Positions 16,167-25,343 of a stretch of DNA of 43,113 nt are shown piece after piece. The DNA comes from Bdellovibrio sp. ZAP7 (GTDB lineage: Bacteria; Bdellovibrionota; UBA1018; CAIMNF01): assembly GCA_945874535.1 (NCBI GenBank), contig CAMCGZ010000020.1:1-43113 (forward strand), read 5' to 3'. Below the pieces are notes generated by a model, which was given only the letters and a program-made list of their open reading frames with translations, did no database searches and was not told the DNA's origin. Every line of letters starts with the position of its first letter. Positions within the stretch are counted from its first letter, which is position 1. Made by a program: the position numbers and the translations under genes.

Positions 16167-18779
16167 TCAGGCTAGCACGGCCCGATCCCTCCCACAAACC
16201 CCCGAATACCGGCATCGTTTACAATCTTCGGGGTCGGCCGGCTGAGCGCTGAAATCGCCGGATTTCAGGCGTTCGATCAAAGTCGTGACCTTCCGGTCCA
16301 TCTCAGCCCAAACCTCCGCCGGCTCTGCCCGGACCAGCGAACCGCTGATGCTCCGGGCGGTCGACACCGGGAATGCCACCGGGTCGGCCTTTTTGCTCTT
16401 ATTCCAACGCTCGAACAGGAACCCGAGGTTCCGGTTGGTCTTCCGGGGGGTGATCTGGACATACTGTGCGGAGATCACTTCCCGTCCGTGGACCTCGCGG
16501 AGAGCAAGCGCATAGGCCGGAAGCTGGAGCCCTTTTCCGGAGCCCAGGGTCTGGGCGGCATTGGGCAATGAACTCCCGGTCTTGTAATCCATGAGCACCA
16601 GCCCATCGGCATGGGTATCGACCCGGTCCATCCGTCCCAGGAATGAAATCCCTCCCCGGGTCAGGCGGATGTCCTCTTCTTGCGAGAACACAGTGGTCGC
16701 CGACCTTTCCCGGTATTCCCGCTCCGACTCCAGGAAGGATTCGAGCATGGCGATGGTTTTCTTCCGGAGGGCGACAAACAGCCGCTCCGAGCGGATCCAG
16801 GCCGGTTTGGCCGTCCGGACAAAGGCTTGGTCAAAAGCATCCCTCGCCAAAAGGGTTCCGTCAGAAGAAACCAGAAGCTCGATCGCATGGTGGAGGAGAT
16901 TCCCGTGGGCATCCCCGCTCAAATCAAAATCCGGATCCCGCTCGTCCCGAAGCTCCAAAAGGTAGCGGGCATAGGCCGTGAACGGGCAGTCCCCGAGGGA
17001 ATTCAAAAAACTGATTGGAAACTCAGTGCGCTCCACCGGAAGCATGACCTCAACCGGAGGCGCCTTGAGCGTGGAGTTCAAGGAAGGAAGGATTTTAGGA
17101 TGGACCGGTAACGGTACGGCGGGGCTTTTCCGGATCCCCTCGATGCGGGATAAAACCAACTCGAGCGATTCCATTTCCATTCCCGCCCCGTCGTGAAGGA
17201 ACTCATGGAACACCGGAACCGGCCCGGAGGCCCGGGCCCAGGCCAAAAATGAACTCCGGGCAGCCGCTACTCTCTCCCGACGGGATGCCAGGCCGAATTC
17301 ACCGGCGAGCACCTCGAGGTCACGGGCGGAGAACCACTCCGTCCCTTCCTCATCCGGCTCAAAAAATGACGTCGAAATACCGAAAAAATGGACCTTTGCA
17401 CCCGGCAGGAGCGAGAGGCTCACCGCCTGATCGACCCGGTAAATCCGAAGGCCCGACTCGTGCTTGAAACGGGGAACCGTGGGAGGCGCCTGCTTGAGAC
17501 GCTCTGAGATTTCTTTGTGCCAGATTCTGAGGGGCCGACGGCCGCCTTCCCGTTCGATCAGCGAAAGCGAATCGACCCACCCCTCCATCAATCGCTCGAG
17601 CAGACTTCCAACCCAAGACGGCAACCGTAGGGCTGCAGCACTTTGAAGCAAGGCCGTCTTGAGCTCCGGAAGGCTCATGCGGGACGGGTAGCGTTCACGG
17701 ACTTTCACCAAAGATTCCGAAAGAGCCGGAAGGAATCCGTAAGCGTCGATGCCCCGGAGCGAGCCCCTTTCGATCAGAGCCTTACGTGTTGCCGAGTCGC
17801 CCGGGTGCCGGGCCGTCCACCAGGCCAGAACGTTCTCGCCCTCGAAGCTCCGGGCCGACATCTCGAGTTCGAGCAAAGCGGTTTTGAGTTCCTCGGATTG
17901 CGGGAGGCCCGAAGGGTCTCTTAAATCCTGAAGGGGGACCCCTCTCTCCGCGGCGATGCGGGACAGGGTTCTGCGAATCTCCGGCCGGTCCTCGATCACG
18001 AGCGGGTGCAGATCCGGACTCCCGGAACCGATCAGCTCGTCCATCAGGTGCTGGGCTCCGTCCTCGAGCGAATGAGCGAGAATGTGCTCGAGCTGCCCGG
18101 GTTCGGGCGACGCTTCGCCCCCCTCCCCGATCCGGCCCGGCTGGTGGAGGTTCACCTCATGAGCACCCCGGAGCGCCTCGATGAAGGCTCGCACCCGGGG
18201 CTTCGGCTCGAAATGCTCCAGCAGATGAAAGGTTTTGATCGGGAACAGGAATCCCTCGTCGCGCAGTCGTTCGGTGGCCACCTCGAAGATCCGGGACTCA
18301 TCCCAAAGATCCCGTGCCCGAAGAACGGCCTCCCAAAGCCGGTTCAACTCGAAAAACTCGGATCTCAGGTCGGACACTCCCCGCCTTTCGTCCAAGCGCT
18401 CCCGGAAGATCCGGGCCTCTTCGGCGTGGACAAATTGGGCCCGCCCTTTTTGAAGCGTTCGATCCAGGCTCTCATAAAACCGGGGACGGTAACGATGCTC
18501 GAGCAAGGTCGACAGGGCCTCCCGGAGCCCGGGAGCTTTAAATGTGACGCGCAACAGCTCAACCCTTGCACCCGGGTCCAAAACCCGACCTTTTGACTCG
18601 GGAACCACTTGGGAAGCCAGGTCCAGAGGGCTCTGGATCGCTGCGGCACTCAAAGAAATTCCATTTTGAAAACAAAGAGATTTCCACTCCTCCCGGACAA
18701 AACCTTCGGGGAGGATCAGGATGGCCTGGGGCTTCAAACCCCTCAATGATTTCACTATCTTGGACTCAACGGTGTCCAT
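16167..18779 (-). CDS. AddB-like PD-(D/E)XK nuclease with iron-sulfur cluster motif
   Basis: An 870-residue protein built like AddB, the second subunit of AddAB-type DNA-end processing enzymes. The N-terminal two thirds resemble a degenerate helicase: long and helical, with no intact Walker A motif visible. The C-terminal part is a RecB-family nuclease: the conserved His region GNLLHHAIELL (about residue 624), GRMDRVD with the catalytic Asp, and LMDYKTG with the D-x-K pair (about 730), then GKGLQLPAYALAL (QxxxY). Cys at about 597 together with C853, C856 and C862 (C-x2-C-x5-C) match the four ligands of the AddB 4Fe-4S cluster. No AddA-like helicase is in this window. Probable role: recombination repair of double-strand breaks. 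Confidence 0.8.
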   Translation of the reverse strand: MDTVESKIVKSLRGLKPQAILILPEGFVREEWKSLCFQNGISLSAAAIQSPLDLASQVVPESKGRVLDPGARVELLRVTFKAPGLREALSTLLEHRYRPRFYESLDRTLQKGRAQFVHAEEARIFRERLDERRGVSDLRSEFFELNRLWEAVLRARDLWDESRIFEVATERLRDEGFLFPIKTFHLLEHFEPKPRVRAFIEALRGAHEVNLHQPGRIGEGGEASPEPGQLEHILAHSLEDGAQHLMDELIGSGSPDLHPLVIEDRPEIRRTLSRIAAERGVPLQDLRDPSGLPQSEELKTALLELEMSARSFEGENVLAWWTARHPGDSATRKALIERGSLRGIDAYGFLPALSESLVKVRERYPSRMSLPELKTALLQSAAALRLPSWVGSLLERLMEGWVDSLSLIEREGGRRPLRIWHKEISERLKQAPPTVPRFKHESGLRIYRVDQAVSLSLLPGAKVHFFGISTSFFEPDEEGTEWFSARDLEVLAGEFGLASRRERVAAARSSFLAWARASGPVPVFHEFLHDGAGMEMESLELVLSRIEGIRKSPAVPLPVHPKILPSLNSTLKAPPVEVMLPVERTEFPISFLNSLGDCPFTAYARYLLELRDERDPDFDLSGDAHGNLLHHAIELLVSSDGTLLARDAFDQAFVRTAKPAWIRSERLFVALRKKTIAMLESFLESEREYRERSATTVFSQEEDIRLTRGGISFLGRMDRVDTHADGLVLMDYKTGSSLPNAAQTLGSGKGLQLPAYALALREVHGREVISAQYVQITPRKTNRNLGFLFERWNKSKKADPVAFPVSTARSISGSLVRAEPAEVWAEMDRKVTTLIERLKSGDFSAQPADPEDCKRCRYSGVCGRDRAVLA
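16169..16177 (-). promoter_or_regulatory. Possible extended -10 promoter for the kinase operon
   Basis: On the minus strand this reads TGCTAGCCT, matching the TGCTANNCT pattern found ahead of other operon-first genes in the window. It overlaps the last codons and stop of the nuclease gene and would give a leader of roughly 10-12 bases containing the GGGGGA ribosome-binding site. There is no clear -35 element. It could equally be chance within coding sequence. Confidence 0.35.
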
Positions 18780-18789
18780 GGATTCTTCA

Positions 18790-18798
18790 ATCCTAGCA
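18790..18798 (-). promoter_or_regulatory. Possible extended -10 promoter for the nuclease gene
   Basis: The minus strand reads TGCTAGGAT, an extended -10 (TG-N-TAGGAT) ending 10 bases before the nuclease ATG, so the leader would be only a few bases. It faces away from the plus-strand promoter at 18807-18835 in the same 67-base gap. Confidence 0.4.
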
Positions 18799-18806
18799 TA
18801 AGATTT

Positions 18807-18835
18807 TTGACAGGAAGGGATTTCTATGGTCTAAT
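18807..18835 (+). promoter_or_regulatory. Strong sigma-70-type promoter
   Basis: TTGACA at 18807-18812 is a perfect -35 box. After exactly 17 bases comes TCTAAT at 18830-18835, one mismatch from TATAAT, and it is preceded by TGG, giving an extended -10. Transcription should start near 18842, about five bases ahead of the ATG at 18847, so the message would be nearly leaderless. Confidence 0.75.
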
Positions 18836-18846
18836 TCGCTGCGTCA

Positions 18847-20232
18847 ATGATGTCTGATTTGCGACCTTCACCCTCTGCATTTCTCGCTACAGGACTCCTC
18901 TTGGGACTGTCGCAGCCGAGCCACGCTTTGAAGCCGGACGTGGACTTCGGGCTCGAGAACCAGATCCACTCGCAGACCGCCACTCCCTCTTACTTCCCTG
19001 TACTCAGCGCAGGCGCACGTTATGATTCAAAAAACGGTCCGGACTCCCTCTCCTCAGAGAGTGAATTCGTTGGAGACGCCAAGTTCCGGATCAGCCCGCT
19101 CCACCCCCGTGCTTTTGCGATCACCTCGAAGAACCTCTACTACGGCATCAAGGACCACTCCGACCGCTACCGTTTGCGCTTGAGCGCCGGACGCCGTCAC
19201 ATCGGCTGGTCCAGCCTCGACAGCCTCTGGGGACTCGGCCAAGTCGAGCCCTACGACAGCTGGGACCGTCTCCGTCCGACCTCCCAAGGACTGACCGGCA
19301 TCTTTGCCCATGCAGAGACCGCCTTTTTCGATTTCCGCTTTTTCGCCTCCTACCTGATGCTCCCCGAGATCATGCCGAACGTCGTGATCGACGACCAAAA
19401 GCAGATCCTGAGCGAACACCCCCAGTCAGTGAACTCGGCTCCGAAGAGCTTCACCCTCCTCAACACGCCGGTTCCGATCGGTTACAATCTCGAGCTGCCC
19501 TCGATCTCGAGCATCCTGCTCCGCCCGGCCATCATGGGCCAGATGGAGACGAAGCGTGAACTCCCCTACTTTGCCAAATTGGGATTCGGTTACCTCCCGA
19601 TGAATCACTTCCCGATCGCCCTGGTCGCTTCGCTTCCGACAGAAGTGAACAGCGTGGTGGCCACCCTGACCCCGAGACTCCTCAGCCACCGGGTCTATAT
19701 CGGTGAGGCGGGATACCGTTTCAGCCGGAAGGTCGAGGCGGGCGTTGCCATGCTCATCGACGAGCCCTTGCGCGACTCACTTCCGGCGAACTACACCACT
19801 ACCGAACTCACCCCTTCGGTGAGCACTTCTCCTTGGATCAAGATGGAGTTCAAGCGCATCAAGCTTCAACTTGCTCATCTCATCGTCAAGGGTGGAGTCG
19901 GTGCCGACTTCGGTCCCCTGGCCCAGAACGGCCAGAATTTCCTGAGCTCGCGTTTGCTCTACCGCAATGCGAGCCAATTGGCCTTGAAGTGGGCCCTCGA
20001 AGGCCAATTCCGCGGTTCCGAGATCCAGTTCAAGTACATCCACGATTACAGCGTCCGGGGTGATTGGTTTGCCGGAGACTTTTTATACCCGGTCAACCCA
20101 CGCATGGGCCTCGTGGCAGGGGGCGACCTGATTTCAGCCTACGAGTCTGCCGCCCCCGATCGGGGTGCCGAATTCCTGTCCGATATGAGAACCCTCGGTC
20201 GGATCCGTTTGGGAGTGAATTATGCGCTTTAA
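18847..20232 (+). CDS. Secreted, probably outer-membrane beta-barrel protein of unknown function
   Basis: A 461-residue protein with a signal peptide (residues 1 to about 27, hydrophobic core ATGLLLGL, ending PSHA). The mature part is rich in alternating polar and hydrophobic residues with many Y, F, R and G, suggesting a beta-barrel. The C-terminus (LGRIRLGVNYAL) has a strand pattern but lacks the usual terminal aromatic residue. I do not recognise the family. It is the first gene of a two-gene unit with a strong promoter, and its last 11 bases overlap the start of the large lipoprotein gene. A second ATG at 18850 is an equally possible start. A role in an envelope complex with the downstream lipoprotein is inferred from the coupling. 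Confidence 0.7.
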   Translation: MMSDLRPSPSAFLATGLLLGLSQPSHALKPDVDFGLENQIHSQTATPSYFPVLSAGARYDSKNGPDSLSSESEFVGDAKFRISPLHPRAFAITSKNLYYGIKDHSDRYRLRLSAGRRHIGWSSLDSLWGLGQVEPYDSWDRLRPTSQGLTGIFAHAETAFFDFRFFASYLMLPEIMPNVVIDDQKQILSEHPQSVNSAPKSFTLLNTPVPIGYNLELPSISSILLRPAIMGQMETKRELPYFAKLGFGYLPMNHFPIALVASLPTEVNSVVATLTPRLLSHRVYIGEAGYRFSRKVEAGVAMLIDEPLRDSLPANYTTTELTPSVSTSPWIKMEFKRIKLQLAHLIVKGGVGADFGPLAQNGQNFLSSRLLYRNASQLALKWALEGQFRGSEIQFKYIHDYSVRGDWFAGDFLYPVNPRMGLVAGGDLISAYESAAPDRGAEFLSDMRTLGRIRLGVNYAL

Positions 20233-23200
20233 GAGTCTCATCCTGACCCTCTCCCTGCTTTCGCTCTCCGCCTGCGGCTGGATCAAGAACACGCCGAAAG
20301 CGGCACGTCCGTTCGAGTCCGAAAGTCTCGATCTTTCTTGCGTTCAGAAGGTTCCGGCCCAGCTTCAAAACCTGTTCTCGGGCAGCTACATCACCGGCTC
20401 TTCGGTCGAGCGCAATGAAATCCAGGGCTCCTTTCAGTGCATGAGCCGGGCGCTCAACGTCTTCACTCAGTTCGTGAAAGGTTCTGAAAAAGACGTTTAT
20501 ACCGCGGTCGAGCTTCAAACCTTCGCCAATCGCTACCTTCCTTCCGGCAACCCGATCTCGGATCCGTTCATCCAGTCCATCTTCAAGCTGAAAGCCGACA
20601 TTGTCGGCGGGAATACCGAACGCCTGACTTCGCAAGAAATCGAAGGAATCCGGGACATCCTCGAGCGATTCGGAGCCATCATTTCTCCGCTCTCTCCGTA
20701 CATGAAGATCCTGACCGAACCCCGGAACGCGAATCCGGAAGCACGGCGCGAGGCCGGCAAAGCACTGAACCGATTTGTCAAAGAACTTGCCGAGCTCCTC
20801 TCAACATCCAAGAACTCACTCCAGTGGAACGATTTGCACAGTTTTGTCCGCGAGCTCGACTTCTACACCGCCAAGCCGAACGAAGTGAACTCACTCACCG
20901 TCGTCCGTGAACAATTGCCGATCTATCAGTACGCCAAGCTCCTGATTGTGGGAGGCGACGCCGCCTCCATCGAAAAAGCCAAGTGGCGCCCCATTTTTGA
21001 TGCGATCTGGCACTTTTTCGACGCGCTCTTCCTGACCGCGAATACGACCGAACTGCTCGACCAGCTCAGCATCGAGGTCCAATCGACCGAAGCGGAACAG
21101 GCCCAGGCCGTATCGGCATTGACCACGCTTCTGAAGACCCTGAAGCGGGACACCACCCTCCAATCGCGCGAGACCATTCTCACTCTCAGCGACCGTTTCG
21201 GGAAGGCCTTGATCCTGAATGCGGCGCTGTTCCCCAGAAACCAGGGGTCCCTCGCCCTGAAGCCCTTCCTCGAGACTCCGGCCCTCCGTAAGCTCGCAGG
21301 AGTCATTATCGAGCTGGTTCTCAAGATTGATCCGGCCCGTATCGATGCCGACCTGCTGAAGTCGCTTGCCGGGAATGTCGGTGAGTTCATCGAACAGGCA
21401 GCCAAAGCCAACGTTCCAGCTGGGGAATCTGCCACTCCTTTGAATCTGAATCGACTCAAGGAGTACGCCACTTCTCTTGAGCCCCTGCTCGACAAGCCGG
21501 AACAGATCCAAGCGATTCAATCATCGGTCTCGATCGCCAGAACGATCCTGCCGATCCTGATGGGTCGTGACGGAACCAGCCTCACTCCGAGCGATCTGCG
21601 CCAGCTTCTTTCCAAGGGCGTCGACCTTTACGCCCTGTACGATCAGCGCGAAAAACTCGGTCTGAAGGACATGGTCGGCGTCGCCCTCGAGGTGCTCCTC
21701 CGCGAACCGGCGTTCTATTCGATTTCAGTGCCGCAGCTCGACGCCGCCCTCGCTGAAGTCAAAAAGCTCGCAGACCAGTTCATGCCCGGAAACACCATCC
21801 CCTGGGAAACAGTCCGCACCAACATGAAGCGGGCGTTCCGGGTGAAGTCCGTGCTCTTCCAGAGCAACGAAAACACCATCACCCATTATGAACTCGGGCA
21901 ATTGGCTTATCTGTACGAGCCGTTCCGCCGTACCGACGATATGATCAGTGCGCTCGACTCGCTCTCGGCGCTCCTTCAGATCAAAAGCTTTGCCAGCGTC
22001 AAGATCGACGACCTCCTCACCCTCGCCAAAGAGTTTCTCCCGAATGGCGAACTCGATCTCGAGCGTTACGGGATCACCCGTGAGTTGCTCGGTAGCATCA
22101 AGTCGATCCTGATCGGCGGCAATCCCGAACAGATCGCATCGGCTGAATACGCCGAACTCATCCGGGTCGGAAAGAGCCTCTATTCGCGCATTCTGCCAAA
22201 AATCGAGGCCCTGCCGAAGGGTTTCAAACCCGGCGTCAATTCGACCACCTTTGGAATCATCGCCGATGTGCTTCAAGTGGTGGGCGAAGCCAAGAAACTT
22301 CCGATCAGCGCCAAAGACCTGAAGGTTCTAATCCGCGATCAAACTGCCGCAGCCGGATTCAATGTCCGTTCCCGGACAATCGATTTGGCTCTCTCCGGTC
22401 TCATCACCCGAGTCTTCAAAAACTCGAAAGGTCCGAAGCCCCAGTCGATCGAAGGGCTCACTTTCCCGGCATCCTCTCTCATCCAGGCTGCCAAGCTTTG
22501 CGCCAATATCGCTGCCGACCAAAAAGAGCTCGAGTCGGTATACCAGGGCATGAACCCCGATACCGCCCGGATGGAAAAGTCCGAGCTTTTGGGGAAAATC
22601 AAGAGCCCCACGCTCCGGAAGATCCTGAGCGGAATCCAGCCACTCGTCGAAGGCCCGGTAGGAGCTCTTCGCTTCCCTCGCAAGGGAGAGATCAACACCC
22701 GCTACACCTTCTATGACCTGAACTACAAGGCCTTCGTGTTCCACGCGGTCGAGTTCGTATTACCGAAATACAAGTTCGGTGATGACGCAGACCTGAGCCG
22801 AATCGATCAGAACGACCTGATGGACCTCCTGACGGACTTCAACGATCTGATCCTCGATCTGAGACTCTCCTTCTCCCTGACCAGCGTGGCGGAATCCGCC
22901 AAGTCCCGCATGCGCAGCATCAACATCTTCACCTCCACCGGAAACGGGGACGATTACATCGATTCGATCGAAACCACCGAATTCCTGACCATCACTTTCG
23001 GTGGCAAGCTCATCCTGAATGAGGCCAGCAAGGAGATTTTCTCGATCTGTAATCCTGGCGTGACGGATACCAACACCATCCAGACCATTCCAACGGCGTG
23101 TTTGTCGCGGGTCTTCTTCAACAAAGACTTCATCACCCGTCATTATGGAACCGTAATCCCCCAGTTCATCGAACAGGCGATCCGTTGGGATGCCGAAGGC

Positions 23201-23734
23201 ATGGATAACTTCCGCAGGTCGGCTCTCACCACCGCTGTCCCGAACTGGGAACAGACTCCGCTCTTCCCGCGGGGCGAACTCGAAACCCTGACCTCGGTTC
23301 CCTATTACACCGAGAATCTTTTCGAACGTTTCGATCGCAATTCGGATGATCTCCTTCAGTTCTCCGAAGCGATGAACGGGTTCCCGATCTTCTGCGGTGA
23401 GATCAAGAAGATAGCAGGATCCTTCGTCCGCGGATCTTGCGTGCCTGGCGAGAAGCCCAAGCAGGTTGAAGCGATCTTCGGATACTTGCTTTTCAAGGGC
23501 AAACCACCCCGCGGGATCGAGCCGGGCGACAGCCTCGGTCAAAAGCTGAAAGTCATCTGGGACCTGCTCCAGTGGTTCCGTGAATGGAAACGCCTCGATA
23601 AGAATCCGGCAGTCCGCGATTCCCAGCCACCCCTCCTCGACCGGAAACAGCTGCTCAAGATCATGTCGAACTTGGCCGCTCCATCAGGAGGTCAGCTTCC
23701 GTCAGTTCCTGAAGATCCCCAGAGCGAACGTTGA
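20222..23734 (+). CDS. Large repeat lipoprotein with EF-hand-like loop
   Basis: A 1170-residue predicted lipoprotein: signal peptide with lipobox LSAC and lipid-bearing Cys at 18. Most of the rest is helical. A degenerate unit recurs in which a helix ending in h-x-GG or similar is followed by a polar turn, T-x-x-E-L/I and a second helix. I see it near residues 75-105, 118-155, 235-268, 437-474, 533-570 and 623-658 (clearest: LKADIVGG...LTSQEIEG and IKSILIGG...IASAEYAE). Near the C-terminus, DRNSDDLLQFSE (1038-1049) fits a calcium-binding EF-hand loop, except that the usual Gly at position 6 is Asp; a weaker candidate lies at about 905-916. No family recognised. It probably sits in the outer membrane facing the periplasm or surface, paired with the upstream barrel. 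Its 3' end overlaps the convergent ABC gene by 74 bases. Confidence 0.8.
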   Translation: MRFKSLILTLSLLSLSACGWIKNTPKAARPFESESLDLSCVQKVPAQLQNLFSGSYITGSSVERNEIQGSFQCMSRALNVFTQFVKGSEKDVYTAVELQTFANRYLPSGNPISDPFIQSIFKLKADIVGGNTERLTSQEIEGIRDILERFGAIISPLSPYMKILTEPRNANPEARREAGKALNRFVKELAELLSTSKNSLQWNDLHSFVRELDFYTAKPNEVNSLTVVREQLPIYQYAKLLIVGGDAASIEKAKWRPIFDAIWHFFDALFLTANTTELLDQLSIEVQSTEAEQAQAVSALTTLLKTLKRDTTLQSRETILTLSDRFGKALILNAALFPRNQGSLALKPFLETPALRKLAGVIIELVLKIDPARIDADLLKSLAGNVGEFIEQAAKANVPAGESATPLNLNRLKEYATSLEPLLDKPEQIQAIQSSVSIARTILPILMGRDGTSLTPSDLRQLLSKGVDLYALYDQREKLGLKDMVGVALEVLLREPAFYSISVPQLDAALAEVKKLADQFMPGNTIPWETVRTNMKRAFRVKSVLFQSNENTITHYELGQLAYLYEPFRRTDDMISALDSLSALLQIKSFASVKIDDLLTLAKEFLPNGELDLERYGITRELLGSIKSILIGGNPEQIASAEYAELIRVGKSLYSRILPKIEALPKGFKPGVNSTTFGIIADVLQVVGEAKKLPISAKDLKVLIRDQTAAAGFNVRSRTIDLALSGLITRVFKNSKGPKPQSIEGLTFPASSLIQAAKLCANIAADQKELESVYQGMNPDTARMEKSELLGKIKSPTLRKILSGIQPLVEGPVGALRFPRKGEINTRYTFYDLNYKAFVFHAVEFVLPKYKFGDDADLSRIDQNDLMDLLTDFNDLILDLRLSFSLTSVAESAKSRMRSINIFTSTGNGDDYIDSIETTEFLTITFGGKLILNEASKEIFSICNPGVTDTNTIQTIPTACLSRVFFNKDFITRHYGTVIPQFIEQAIRWDAEGMDNFRRSALTTAVPNWEQTPLFPRGELETLTSVPYYTENLFERFDRNSDDLLQFSEAMNGFPIFCGEIKKIAGSFVRGSCVPGEKPKQVEAIFGYLLFKGKPPRGIEPGDSLGQKLKVIWDLLQWFREWKRLDKNPAVRDSQPPLLDRKQLLKIMSNLAAPSGGQLPSVPEDPQSER

Positions 23735-25343
23735 TCCAACGGTTCATTCTGCGAAGCGCCTCGGGACGATGGGCAACCTGAATTACCGTGACACCCCGAT
23801 TCCGTTCAGATTCCAAAACTGCAATGAGTTCGGCCTCGGCATCGGGATCGAAAAAGGCCGTGGCTTCGTCAAGGATCCAGATCTCCGGTCCGGCCAGCCA
23901 CGACCTGAGAAAAGTGATCATTTGCTTCTCTCCGAGTGAAAGATTCGAACCCCGCTCGGCTACGGGATCCTCGAGCCGGACCAATAGAGACGTGATCAGC
24001 CCATGCCCTTGAAAACGCCGCAAAAGGGCCTCACGATCCAAAGCGTGTTTCCCGAACCAGGTGATGTTGTCGCCGATGGTTCCAGAAAACAAAAAAGGAA
24101 ACTGTTCGACCACGCCGAAGTGCCGCCTCACAGCTGAAGGATCGACCTGCCTTAAGTCCCGTCCGTTCCACAGCACCGTTCCCCGGGTCGGATCGATAAA
24201 TGCGATGGCAAGCTGCAAGAAGGTACTCTTCCCCGATCCACTCTCCCCGAAGATTCCGATCCAATCACCCCGATTGATTTCAAGATCCACACCTGTGAGA
24301 GCGGGCTTACCCGAACCTTCGTAGACGAAATCCACGCCCCGGAATTGCATTCGCTCGAAGGGGCCCTCCGCAATCTCTCCCCCGCGTTCCTGTGGCGACT
24401 CGAGCACCTCCCGGACCCGCCCGATCGATGTGATCCCGGCCAAGAAAAAGTTCCAACGGTCAGAGATTTCCGTCATCGGCTGCTGCATCATCAACACGTA
24501 ACTGAGCCCGGCGATCCAACCCCCGACCTTCAATTCCCCTGAACCGACGAGCTTCAAGCCGGCGCCGATCCAGATCAAAAGAAATACGCCTGTCGCAAAG
24601 GTGATCGTCGGATGGAACAAGGCGTAGGTCCGGATCATGCCTCTTTGAGAAATCGCGTAATCTTCGACCTTGATGCTCAGCTTGGCGTGGCTGCTCAAAT
24701 TCAAACCGAGCGAACGGAGTGTGCGCATCCCGAAAAGCATGTCTGCAAGTGTGGAATTCAAATCCGACAGACGGGATCGCATCTCTTCATAGACCTGCCT
24801 CAATTGCCGTGAGAAAATCGAAGTCACCCACACAAAGGGAATGAATACGGCAAAGAGAACCAGCCCCAAGCGCGGGCTCAAAGATAAGAGTCCGACGAAC
24901 GCCGCCACCAGACTTCCGATATTCCCGAGTACCGAAACAAAGCCCGATTGAAAAAAATCAGTGAGGGAGTTGGCATCATTCACCACGCGGGTCATCATTC
25001 CCCCGCTGGTCACCCGGTCGAAATACGGTATCGGCAGTGAAACCAAGTGGCGGACCATCCGCTGTCTCACACGCTCGATCACATTCTGGCCGAGTACGGC
25101 ATAGACGAATTGCCCTCCGGCAGAGGAAGCCAGACGGAGGAGCTCGGCCAGTGCCAACAGCCCCACGCCGAAAAGCACACGCTCGCGATCACCGGGCACC
25201 AGACCTTCGTCAATGATGCCGGCAATCACCACCGGTCCCGCCCAGACCATCAGTGCACCGAGCAGGGTGAGGAGCAATCCCCCTGTCAGAGTTTTCCATT
25301 CGATCAGGATCTCGCTCAGAATAAACCGGAGTGAGGCCTTCAT
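23661..25343 (-). CDS. ABC exporter half-transporter, subunit with non-canonical signature
   Basis: A 560-residue fusion of a six-helix exporter membrane domain (residues 1 to about 310) and a nucleotide-binding domain. The Walker A motif is GESGSGKST, the Walker B end is ILDEAT with the catalytic Glu, and the H-loop is AHR. The signature motif is LSLGE instead of LSGGQ. With the partner encoded just upstream (canonical LSGGQ, Asp after Walker B), this matches the asymmetric heterodimeric exporters such as TM287/288, BmrCD and LmrCD; this subunit corresponds to the TM288 side. The ATG at 25341-25343 overlaps the partner's stop (ATGA) and has GGAGAG before it. Substrate unknown. Confidence 0.93.
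   Translation of the reverse strand: MKASLRFILSEILIEWKTLTGGLLLTLLGALMVWAGPVVIAGIIDEGLVPGDRERVLFGVGLLALAELLRLASSAGGQFVYAVLGQNVIERVRQRMVRHLVSLPIPYFDRVTSGGMMTRVVNDANSLTDFFQSGFVSVLGNIGSLVAAFVGLLSLSPRLGLVLFAVFIPFVWVTSIFSRQLRQVYEEMRSRLSDLNSTLADMLFGMRTLRSLGLNLSSHAKLSIKVEDYAISQRGMIRTYALFHPTITFATGVFLLIWIGAGLKLVGSGELKVGGWIAGLSYVLMMQQPMTEISDRWNFFLAGITSIGRVREVLESPQERGGEIAEGPFERMQFRGVDFVYEGSGKPALTGVDLEINRGDWIGIFGESGSGKSTFLQLAIAFIDPTRGTVLWNGRDLRQVDPSAVRRHFGVVEQFPFLFSGTIGDNITWFGKHALDREALLRRFQGHGLITSLLVRLEDPVAERGSNLSLGEKQMITFLRSWLAGPEIWILDEATAFFDPDAEAELIAVLESERNRGVTVIQVAHRPEALRRMNRWINVRSGDLQELTEADLLMERPSST

Noticed and set aside
14924-16252. Long plus-strand frame of 442 codons opposite the histidine kinase
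   Set aside because: It is His/Leu/Gln/Pro-rich in the way of an antisense shadow; the kinase on the other strand has all family motifs.
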